Shown here: positions 8,894 to 16,280 of the stretch, piece by piece
Position numbering within the stretch: position 1 is the stretch's first letter
Layout: the number at the start of each line of letters is the position of its first letter
From: CATQHP01 sp965205595
Lineage (GTDB): Bacteria > Acidobacteriota > Terriglobia > Bryobacterales > UBA6623
DNA: 64,000 bases
Direction: 5' to 3'
NCBI GenBank assembly: GCA_965205595.1
Contig: CBDBHI010000006.1
Location: forward strand, 62,001 to 126,000
Notes under the pieces: model-generated
The model's database searches: none
The model's input: the letters and a program-made list of their open reading frames with translations, nothing else
What the model was told of the DNA's origin: nothing
Position numbers and translations under genes: made by a program

Positions 8894-9682
8894 CTACTCG
8901 CCGACCGGAACCGGCTCAGCGAGTGGAACATCTTCGTCGCCTTCCGCATACTCTTGTTCGCCCTCGACCAGCGCCGCCGCAGCCAGCTCTTGCTCAGTCA
9001 CAAGCGCTTGACCCTCAACGACAGCGTCAGCGACTTTGTTCGCAAGCAAACGAATGGCGCGCAGAGCGTCGTCGTTGCCGGGAATGACGTGATCGACCAA
9101 GTCGGGATTGCAGTTGGTATCGACAATCGCGACGACGGGAATCCCGAGCGCGCGAGCTTCTTGCACCGCGATTTCCTCTTTGCGGGAGTCAATGATAAAA
9201 AGGACGTCTGGCAGACCTGGCATGTCTCGAATACCCACCAAGTTTGCGTGAAGGGCTTTGCGCTCACGCTCGAGGCGTGAAACTTCCTTCTTCGAACGGC
9301 CCTCGTATCCTTCTTCTTCAGATAGGCGCTCGAGTTCTTTGTATCGCTCGATCGACTTCTGTACCGTCGCCCAATTGGTCAGCAAACCACCGAGCCAACG
9401 GTGATTGACGAAGTACATGTTGCAACGCTGCGCTTCTTCGGCAATCGCCTCTTGCGCTTGTCGCTTGGTTCCGACGAAAAGTATATTCTTACCAGCTCCG
9501 GTCTGCTCGGTGACAAATCGCAACGCCTCTTTGAAGTGCTTCAGTGTCTTCTGAAGATCGACAATGTGAATACCGTTGCGTTCGCCGAAGATATATTCCT
9601 TCATCTTCGGATTCCAGCGCCTGGTCTGGTGCCCGAAATGAACGCCTGATTCGAGCAACTCTTTCATAGTGATTTGCGGCAC
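8894..9682 (-). CDS. rpsB: 30S ribosomal protein S2
   Basis: A 262-residue S2 protein of the small subunit. The start MPQITMKELLESGVHFGHQT and the motifs NPKMKEYIFGERNGIHIVDL, FVGTKRQAQEAI, HRWLGGLLTNW and PDVLFIIDSRKEEIAVQEA are diagnostic. The last 20 or so residues form an acidic tail (EGEQEYAEGDEDVPLAEP), commonly variable in S2. It lies between rpsI and tsf on the same strand, with 148 nt on its upstream side that could hold a promoter or an S2 autoregulatory leader; none was recognised. Confidence 0.97.
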   Translation of the reverse strand: MPQITMKELLESGVHFGHQTRRWNPKMKEYIFGERNGIHIVDLQKTLKHFKEALRFVTEQTGAGKNILFVGTKRQAQEAIAEEAQRCNMYFVNHRWLGGLLTNWATVQKSIERYKELERLSEEEGYEGRSKKEVSRLERERKALHANLVGIRDMPGLPDVLFIIDSRKEEIAVQEARALGIPVVAIVDTNCNPDLVDHVIPGNDDALRAIRLLANKVADAVVEGQALVTEQELAAAALVEGEQEYAEGDEDVPLAEPVPVGE

Positions 9683-9830
9683 GATTTCTCCTCTTTATTG
9701 GTTGTGCGCGTCTCAACTGCCGATTCTTGCGAACGGCTCCGTGCAGTCCAGACCCCTCCAAGCGGGATTTGGATCTGAACCGCGATTACTAAAACGCCGA
9801 TCCGTTGAACACGAAAGGCGTTCTCCGGAG

Positions 9831-10229
9831 TTAGCGTTTAGAGAACTGGAAGCGCTTGCGGGCTCGCGGTCTTCCGTATTTCTTGCGCTCGTGCTTACGT
9901 GGGTCGCGACTCAGGTAACCACTCTTCTTGAGCGTCGTGCGCAGTTCCGGATTGAATTTCTGAAGAGCGCGGGCAATGCCCAAACGAACGGCATCGGCCT
10001 GGCCGGCCTTGCCGCCGCCATGGGCCAAAACGGTGACGTCGAACTTGCCGTCAGTCTCGCTGGTCAACAGCGGCTGGCGCACTTTGGCTTGCAGCGAGGT
10101 GCTCGGAAAATACTCTTCCGGCGAAAGCTTGTTGATTGCAATTTTCCCGGATCCGGGCCGCAGGATCACGCGGGCGATTGCGCGCTTACGGCGACCTGTT
10201 CCGAGATATTGAACTTGCGTAGAAGTCAC
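9831..10229 (-). CDS. rpsI: 30S ribosomal protein S9
   Basis: A 132-residue S9 protein whose C-terminal tail reaches the P-site tRNA. Diagnostic features are YLGTGRRKRAIARVILRPG at the start, GGGKAGQADAVRLGIARAL, and the ending KYGRPRARKRFQFSKR. It follows rplM after 26 nt, the conserved rplM-rpsI pair, and should be co-transcribed with it. Confidence 0.97.
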   Translation of the reverse strand: MTSTQVQYLGTGRRKRAIARVILRPGSGKIAINKLSPEEYFPSTSLQAKVRQPLLTSETDGKFDVTVLAHGGGKAGQADAVRLGIARALQKFNPELRTTLKKSGYLSRDPRKHERKKYGRPRARKRFQFSKR

Positions 10230-10255
10230 TAGGCTCTTTTCTTTCTATTCAAATC

Positions 10256-10690
10256 TTACACAGCCCAAGGGGTCGGGCTCTGTGCTTGATGCGGGTGATC
10301 AGCCCCTGGGTACACTTTGAGGCGAGACGCGAGCTGATTCCCAAGTTTGTTCTTTGGAAGCATCCCGGTCACCGCGCTCTCAATGAGACGCTCGGGCTGT
10401 TTTTCGCGGACCTGGCGAGCGGTAGCCTCTTTGAGGCCGCCGGGGTAGCCGGAGTGCCGCCGGTAAATTTTATTCTCTTCTTTCTTGCCGGTTAGATGAA
10501 CTTTTGAAGCATTCACCACGACGACAAAGTCGCCGGTCTTTAAGAAAGGAGTGAAACTCGGCTTGTGCTTGCCCATCAGCAGCGTGGCAACTTTGGTCGC
10601 TAGCCGACCGAGGGTTTTCCCTTCAGCGTCAACGACATACCAGTCGTTTTTCAATTCGGACGCACGGGGAACGTATGACTTCGTCGACAT
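10256..10690 (-). CDS. rplM: 50S ribosomal protein L13
   Basis: A 144-residue L13, an early assembly protein of the large subunit. Family features are WYVVDAEGKTLGRLAT, LMGKHKPSFTP, VVVVNASKVHLTGKK, YRRHSGYPGGLKE and AVTGMLPKNKLG. The ATG at 10690 starts the conserved MSTKSYVPRASE; an in-frame TTG nine nucleotides upstream sits too close to the AGGAG sequence. It is the first gene of the ribosomal operon and follows a promoter-like sequence and a small leader hairpin. Confidence 0.97.
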   Translation of the reverse strand: MSTKSYVPRASELKNDWYVVDAEGKTLGRLATKVATLLMGKHKPSFTPFLKTGDFVVVVNASKVHLTGKKEENKIYRRHSGYPGGLKEATARQVREKQPERLIESAVTGMLPKNKLGNQLASRLKVYPGADHPHQAQSPTPWAV

Positions 10691-10712
10691 GGGACGCAAA
10701 TCTCCTAGTAAA

Positions 10713-10725
10713 AGGGGAAACCCCT
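10713..10725 (-). promoter_or_regulatory. Small leader hairpin upstream of rplM
   Basis: Read on the minus strand, AGGGG TTT CCCCT forms a 5-bp stem with a 3-nt loop, followed by TTTT and then, shortly after, the AGGAG ribosome-binding sequence of rplM. It resembles a very short attenuator or a transcript-stabilising 5' hairpin. Autoregulation of the L13-S9 operon is known in some bacteria, but no known leader structure is recognised here. Confidence 0.3.
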
Positions 10726-10733
10726 AAGTGTTC

Positions 10734-10763
10734 ATCCTACCTTAGGTGCTTGTCCGCGGTCAA
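10734..10763 (-). promoter_or_regulatory. Predicted sigma-70-type promoter of the rplM operon
   Basis: On the minus strand TTGACC (10763-10758) is separated by 18 nt from TAGGAT (10739-10734). That is 5/6 and 4/6 of the consensus boxes with near-optimal spacing. The predicted start of transcription would fall near 10727, giving a leader of under 40 nt that includes the small hairpin at 10713-10725. Confidence 0.5.
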
Positions 10764-10903
10764 CCAACTGTCCGGTGGTGGTCAGTAAGGTGGTCCATAA
10801 GAAGAAGACCTAGACTGGCCGAAACGCGGGTCGGCAGGAGTTTCTAATACTAACGCACTCGGGGCCGTCAGACGATGGAGCCGTTAGGTAGAAGAGGTGC
10901 ATT

Positions 10904-12727
10904 GTGTCGACAACCGAATCACTTAGCCTGCTGGCGTCACGGACCGGAAGCGAGGCCGAGCTCGGTCATAATGAAATGGCCGGCGACGTAGCCGTTCTCC
11001 CCGTGATTCCAACACTCAACTCACAAACCCCAGCATTGCCGGACTCTCTCCAGAGGGCCGTCACCGAGCGCATCGCGGTCTGGACGCACGGCGCAAAAAT
11101 GCGGCGACTCTGGACTAAAGACGAGACATTGTGGACCGAGTCAGGTGAATCAACCTGGCTGAGTTGGCTTACGATCATCGACGAGCAGCTTGCCGATCCA
11201 TCGCACTTAACTTCATTTTCGGAAGAAGTTCGGGGGCAGTTCAGCGACGTCGTGCTGCTGGGCATGGGTGGTTCCAGCCTCTGCCCTGAGGTCTTACGAA
11301 TGACCTTCGGCGCGATCGACGGTTACCCAGATCTACACGTGCTCGACTCGACCGATCCGGCGCAAGTGAAGGCGCTTGAGGACGCGATTGAAATTGAGAA
11401 GACGTTGTTCATCGTCGCCAGCAAGTCCGGTTCCACGCTCGAACCGTCGATTTTCATGAGCTACTACTTCGACCGATTGTCGGCGAAGATCGGCAAGGCC
11501 GCGGCGGCAAGCCAATTTGTCGCGATTACCGACCCCGGCTCAAAGCTCGAAGCCGAGGCCAAGGAACTGGGTTTTCGCAAGATTTTCCCCGGCGTACCGA
11601 CCATCGGCGGACGCTACTCGGCGCTTTCGAATTTCGGCATGGTCGCCGGCGCTGCGATGGGGCTCGATACGCTTGAGTTTCTCGAACGCTCGCGCCAGAT
11701 GGCTGTGGCTTGTTCGCCGTACGTGCGTGGCGCGAGTAACCCCGGCCTTGAGTTGGGGGCTCTGCTTGGCGTAGGAGCCGCCCAGGGTCGGGACAAGATT
11801 ACCTTTATCGCTTCCCCGGGAGTTTCCGATCTTGGCGCTTGGCTGGAGCAGTTAATTGCGGAGTCGACCGGCAAGCAGGGCAAAGGCATCATTCCCGTTG
11901 ATCGTGAGGCTGTCGGGGAAGCAGACACCTACGGTGAGGACCGCATCTTCGCCTACCTTCGATTGGACAACGAGGCCGACGCTGCACAAGACGCCGCGCT
12001 TGCGAGGCTCGAATCAGCCGGGCATCCGGTCGTGCGAGTCGGCATTCGCGACCGTATGAACATCGCCCAGGAGTTCTTCCGCTGGGAGATCGCCACCGCC
12101 GTCGCCGGCGCGATTATGGGAATCAATCCATTCGATCAGCCCGACGTCGAAGCGAGCAAGATCGCGACGAGTGCGCTGACCGACGAGTACGAGTCGGCGG
12201 GGTTGTTGCCCGAGGAATTGCCTTTCGCCGAAGGATCTGGACTTAAACTATTCGCCGACCAGACGTACGCCACGTTGCTGAAGGAAATTGCCGGCGGCGA
12301 TGCGCCCGAGGGCCTGATCAAGGCTCATCTCGACAACGTTGGTGACGGCGATTACGTTGCGCTTCTGGCCTACATTCACATGACCGAGGCGCATGAGGCG
12401 GCATTGAATGAAAGTCGTTCGCTGATTCGCGCGTCGAAACGGGTGGCGACCTGCGTAGGCTTTGGTCCGCGCTTCTTACATTCGACGGGTCAGGGCTACA
12501 AGGGTGGACCCGACAGCGGCGTGTTTCTACAAATCACCTGCGATGACGCGGCGGACCTCGAGGTGCCGGGCCGAAAATTCACATTCGGCGTGGTCAAAGC
12601 AGCACAAGCGCGCGGCGATTTTCAGGTTCTCACCGAGCGCCATCGGCGAGCATTGCGCGTCCACCTCGGCTCAGATGTCGCCGCCGGCCTGGCCACGTTG
12701 AATCGGGCCGTTAGTAGCGCGCTTTAA
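10904..12727 (+). CDS. pgi: Glucose-6-phosphate isomerase (of the Tal-Pgi fusion lineage)
   Basis: A 607-residue isomerase interconverting glucose 6-phosphate and fructose 6-phosphate. The SIS-fold signatures are present: LLGMGGSSLCPEVLR, IVASKSGSTLEP, FPGVPTIGGRYSALSNFG and a C-terminal FLHSTGQGYKGGPDSG. Sequence style and length match the isomerase half of bifunctional transaldolase/phosphoglucose isomerase proteins, not the classical 550-residue Pgi; no transaldolase domain is attached. The start is GTG 10904, with GAGG about 7 nt upstream. zwf follows after 27 nt, so both genes probably feed the oxidative pentose phosphate pathway from one transcript. Confidence 0.9.
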   Translation: MSTTESLSLLASRTGSEAELGHNEMAGDVAVLPVIPTLNSQTPALPDSLQRAVTERIAVWTHGAKMRRLWTKDETLWTESGESTWLSWLTIIDEQLADPSHLTSFSEEVRGQFSDVVLLGMGGSSLCPEVLRMTFGAIDGYPDLHVLDSTDPAQVKALEDAIEIEKTLFIVASKSGSTLEPSIFMSYYFDRLSAKIGKAAAASQFVAITDPGSKLEAEAKELGFRKIFPGVPTIGGRYSALSNFGMVAGAAMGLDTLEFLERSRQMAVACSPYVRGASNPGLELGALLGVGAAQGRDKITFIASPGVSDLGAWLEQLIAESTGKQGKGIIPVDREAVGEADTYGEDRIFAYLRLDNEADAAQDAALARLESAGHPVVRVGIRDRMNIAQEFFRWEIATAVAGAIMGINPFDQPDVEASKIATSALTDEYESAGLLPEELPFAEGSGLKLFADQTYATLLKEIAGGDAPEGLIKAHLDNVGDGDYVALLAYIHMTEAHEAALNESRSLIRASKRVATCVGFGPRFLHSTGQGYKGGPDSGVFLQITCDDAADLEVPGRKFTFGVVKAAQARGDFQVLTERHRRALRVHLGSDVAAGLATLNRAVSSAL

Positions 12728-12754
12728 GCGCCCCGCTAAGCGAACAGAGTTCCC

Positions 12755-14290
12755 ATGGTGAAAGAGAAATCTTCAACGGCGATCATGCAGCAGGCCGGCG
12801 AACCGTCCGACCCGTGCGTGATGGTGATTTTCGGCGCGTCCGGTGACTTGACGAAACGTAAACTGTTGCCGGCGCTCTATAACCTTGCGCGCGAGAACCT
12901 GCTTTCGAAGAATTTTGCGATCGTTGGTATCTCTCGGAGCGAAATGTCGCACGAGGCCTTTCGCGACAAAATCACTGACGACATTAAGGAGTACTCAGAG
13001 GGCGAGATCGATTCTGAGATTTGGGGTTGGTTCCGCGAGCGTCTCTATTACCTTGCCGGCGACGCTGATGACCCCGCCACCTACGAGAAGCTCAAGACGC
13101 TGCTCGCCGATATCGATAGTGAGCATGGCACGCGCGGAGATTACTTTTACTATCTCGCCACCGCACCGCGCTTCTTTTCCACCGTAACCCAACGCCTCGG
13201 CCAGGCGGCCTTGGTGACAGAGAGCAACGAAAATTGGCGGCGAGTGATTTTCGAGAAACCCTTCGGACGCGACCTCGACTCGGCGCGCCAGCTTAACCGC
13301 GATATTCGGGAGGTTCTCGACGAGCGCCAGATCTATCGCATCGACCATTACCTTGGCAAGGAGACGGTCCAGAATATTTTAATTTTCCGATTTGCCAACG
13401 GAATTTTCGAGCCGATTTGGAACCGCCGCTACATCGACCACGTGCAAATCACCGTGGCCGAATCGATCGGTGTTGAGCTGCGCGGCGGATACTACGACCG
13501 CTCCGGCGCGATGCGCGACATGGTGCCCAATCATATTTTCCAACTGATCTCGTTGACGGCAATGGAGCCGCCCATCTCGTTCGGCGCTGACGCCGTCCGT
13601 GACGAGCAAGCGAAGATTCTACGGGCGCTGCAGCCGATGTCGCCGAAGGAGGTACTTGAACACGCGGTTCGAGGGCAGTACGGCGCGGGCCAGAGCAGCA
13701 ACGGCGCCGTGCCCGCCTACCGCGCAGAAAAGAACGTCGACCCCGGGTCGACTGCTGAAACGTTCGTCGCGCTCAAGATGTCGATCGATAACTGGCGCTG
13801 GGCGGGCGTTCCGTTTTATCTGCGCACGGGCAAGTGTCTGCCCAGGCGCGTGACGGAAATCACGATCCAGTTCAAGCAAGCCCCGTTCGTGCTTTTCCGC
13901 CAGACCGGCATCGATAAGCTCAACCCCAATCGATTGGTCTTGCGGCTACAACCCGGTGAGGGGATCTCCCTCAGTTTCGGCGCGAAGATCCCCGGTCCGC
14001 TGGTGCGACTGGGCGAGGTCAATATGGACTTCGACTATCTCGACTATTTTGGTTCCACGCCGTCGACCGGATACGAACGGCTGTTATATGACTGCATGAT
14101 GGGCGACGCGACATTGTTCCAGCGGGCGGACATGACAGAGTCGAGTTGGAGCGCGGTAGCCCCGATTCTCGACGTCTGGCAGGCGTTACCGCCGCGTGAC
14201 TTTCCGAACTACACGCCTGGTAGCTGGGGCCCGGCGGCGGCGGACGAACTCCTCGCTCGCGACGGACGCGAGTGGCAGCAAAGCGAGTAG
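12755..14290 (+). CDS. zwf: Glucose-6-phosphate 1-dehydrogenase
   Basis: A 511-residue enzyme oxidising glucose 6-phosphate to 6-phosphogluconolactone with NADP(H) or NAD(H). The Rossmann motif GASGDLTKRKLLPALYNL is near residue 29, and the active-site segment RIDHYLGKETVQNI holds the catalytic His and the substrate-binding Lys region; FRFANGIFEPIWNR follows as in the family. The C-terminal half has the usual large beta-sheet domain. It lies 27 nt after pgi. A strong ribosome-binding site is not evident. Confidence 0.96.
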   Translation: MVKEKSSTAIMQQAGEPSDPCVMVIFGASGDLTKRKLLPALYNLARENLLSKNFAIVGISRSEMSHEAFRDKITDDIKEYSEGEIDSEIWGWFRERLYYLAGDADDPATYEKLKTLLADIDSEHGTRGDYFYYLATAPRFFSTVTQRLGQAALVTESNENWRRVIFEKPFGRDLDSARQLNRDIREVLDERQIYRIDHYLGKETVQNILIFRFANGIFEPIWNRRYIDHVQITVAESIGVELRGGYYDRSGAMRDMVPNHIFQLISLTAMEPPISFGADAVRDEQAKILRALQPMSPKEVLEHAVRGQYGAGQSSNGAVPAYRAEKNVDPGSTAETFVALKMSIDNWRWAGVPFYLRTGKCLPRRVTEITIQFKQAPFVLFRQTGIDKLNPNRLVLRLQPGEGISLSFGAKIPGPLVRLGEVNMDFDYLDYFGSTPSTGYERLLYDCMMGDATLFQRADMTESSWSAVAPILDVWQALPPRDFPNYTPGSWGPAAADELLARDGREWQQSE

Positions 14291-14726
14291 ATTGTTTGAG
14301 GCACACGGGTCTCAATCGCCGATGAGCCCAGCCTTGCCCTAGATCGCTGGTTCAACGCCAACCGATAAGGGCGATTTGGCCAGAACGACTCGGTAGCGTG
14401 GTACCAGAGCGAAAATGTTTTAAATTATTTTCACCCTGAAGTGACGACCAGGCAAAAGCTCTCAAAGCCCCTTGAATAGGACCTCAGAGCCATCTGGCGG
14501 GGGTTCTGGCGCGCTCTCGACAGAGAGTTTGTGGCAACGTTTGTTCCCGACACCTATCCGGCCAGCATGCTCTTGGTGGTAGGATCACCTGGATTACTGT
14601 TCGATATCGCGCTTCGTCCATCAATCCGGTGCTACCCCGATATAGGGTAGTGGGCAAGGTTCTGCGGTTTTACACGATAGGCCACGAGGATGAGGCTGCG
14701 GTTGAGACGCCGGAGGAGAGTTCCTG
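14291..14726. other. Intergenic stretch after zwf, no gene seen
   Basis: About 430 nt between zwf and a small membrane-protein gene. No convincing coding frame, tRNA, repeat match or strong terminator hairpin was found. A weak AT-rich patch lies near 14415-14440. The promoter of the next gene presumably lies at the right end. Confidence 0.5.
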
Positions 14727-15152
14727 ATGACGCCCGCGATGACCCTTTGTTTGCTGTCCGCCGGGGGGTTTTTGCTCACCGGGATGCTCATCGGAGTCTG
14801 GAAATATCACGGCATGATGACTCGCCCCGACCACCGAGCGCACATTTACGTCGATCAGGCTCATCGAGCAGCGCTGTGGTATAGCTTTGCCTCCATCGTG
14901 CTGATGACTCTGGCGGAGCACTGCGCCTTCTCGCAGACGGTTCAGTTGTGGGCCGCGGGCGTGACTCTATTTCTGTTTGTCTCGGCGCTCGTGAGCTACA
15001 TCGGACACGGCGTCAAACAGGACACCGAGAACCAGTTCGAGAAACGCAACTTCACAACGACGTGGTCGATGTACGTGTTGATCGCGGGGGAAGTCGGTGG
15101 AGTCAGCGTGCTTCTCGCTGGAGTCGTGGCGGGGCTCCGACTGGGCTCATGA
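14727..15152 (+). CDS. Small integral membrane protein, function unknown
   Basis: A 141-residue protein with four hydrophobic segments, at about 5-25, 46-65, 70-92 and 112-136. The loop after the third segment is charged (GHGVKQDTENQFEKRN). There is no cleavable signal peptide, and no family was recognised. GGAGGAG lies just upstream of the ATG, which supports real translation. It is flanked by non-coding stretches on both sides, so context gives no function. Confidence 0.65.
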   Translation: MTPAMTLCLLSAGGFLLTGMLIGVWKYHGMMTRPDHRAHIYVDQAHRAALWYSFASIVLMTLAEHCAFSQTVQLWAAGVTLFLFVSALVSYIGHGVKQDTENQFEKRNFTTTWSMYVLIAGEVGGVSVLLAGVVAGLRLGS

Positions 15153-15604
15153 GCCGTGGAAGCCAATCCCTATGGCTACTTGCGCGCGAGGGAGCCGCGC
15201 AAATCCCAGCAAACTGGCCGCTTGAACTAGCCCCGCCGCCTGACCTCGAGACAGCGCTCGCTTTGCTCGCAGTTGGAGCACAGCCAAATACCAGGCCAGC
15301 GTCACAGCAATCATGTGGGACAACTCAGCCACCGAGAATCGGCCTAAGTCCCCTGACACGAACCAGATAGCGCTCATCCGCTGTTAGCTAATGGGATATC
15401 TCGATTTCGTGACGAGCCCTGCCGTCGAGTAGTGAAGGCTCGCTGTCAGCGTTGACCGGCTGAAGATCTGCCCCGTAGAAGCCGTTGGAGACGCTTGCTC
15501 GAGGCGACAGGACCTGAGTACGCCAACCAGCCGCAAGCCCAGCAACGACGAAATCGGTTATTCCGCTGCATAAGTAGTATCTTTGAAACTACAGGAGCGA
15601 CCCG
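15153..15604. other. Intergenic stretch, no gene seen
   Basis: About 450 nt between the small membrane protein and a SnoaL-like gene. A hydrophobic open frame on the minus strand (15147-15377) lacks a ribosome-binding site and looks accidental. No repeat copy or RNA gene was recognised. Confidence 0.5.
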
Positions 15605-16024
15605 ATGTCAGATTCTATGGAACAAACTGCGCAAGGTTTTTTTGAGGCCTGTGAGGCCGGAAAGGGCTGGGAGGCTTGCACGCACTACTGCAAGCCAGAT
15701 GCGTCGTTCTCGGCCCAAGCTGAGCCTCTGGACGACGTCAAGACTCTTGAGGCGTACGCCAATTGGATGAAAGCTTTGGTTGGGATTATGCCCGACGCTA
15801 GCTACGATCTCAAGTCGTGGGCCGTCGACGCCGAACGTAACAACGTCTCGGCCTACGCGGTCTTCTCAGCGACGCATACCGGCGAAGGGGGGCCTTGTCC
15901 GCCTACCGGCAAAAGCGCCAAGGCCGACTACGTTTACGTGATGTTCTTCGAGGGCGACAAGATCAGCCACCTGACCAAGATTTGGAACGCGGGGCTCACG
16001 ATGCAGCAGCTTGGTTGGGCGTAG
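15605..16024 (+). CDS. SnoaL/NTF2-like protein
   Basis: A 139-residue protein with the cone-shaped alpha+beta fold of the NTF2/SnoaL superfamily, inferred from pattern: an N-terminal helix (QTAQGFFEACEAGKGWE), a central helix LEAYANWMKALVGIMPD, then beta strands including VSAYAVFSATHTG and YVYVMFFEGDKISHLTKIWN. Members are enzymes or small ligand-binding proteins, and the ligand cannot be told. It is cytoplasmic, with no signal peptide. AGGAG lies 8 nt before the ATG. It appears to be a single-gene unit. Confidence 0.75.
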   Translation: MSDSMEQTAQGFFEACEAGKGWEACTHYCKPDASFSAQAEPLDDVKTLEAYANWMKALVGIMPDASYDLKSWAVDAERNNVSAYAVFSATHTGEGGPCPPTGKSAKADYVYVMFFEGDKISHLTKIWNAGLTMQQLGWA

Positions 16025-16280
16025 CGCCCATCTCGGCTGATGGTCAACGTTGCCCCTACACGGTCCGAAGTGATCTTGTCGGCATCTGACGCTAGTCGAG
16101 GAATTCATCCGGCGATTTTCGGAAGAGTAGGGCCGATTGATTGCGACTGGCCTAACGACAACAAAACAAGGCAGTCGTGGACTCGACCCGGATTCCTAAT
16201 GTGAAATCGCCCTTGCTTGAGGTTCCAGCCCGGATCAGCGGTTCAGCCCACATCGTCCGCCCAAATCCTGTGAGAGCGGG

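Noticed and set aside
15147..15377. Hydrophobic 76-codon minus-strand frame between two plus-strand genes.
   Set aside because: No ribosome-binding site, weak membrane pattern only in its first half, and no recognisable family.
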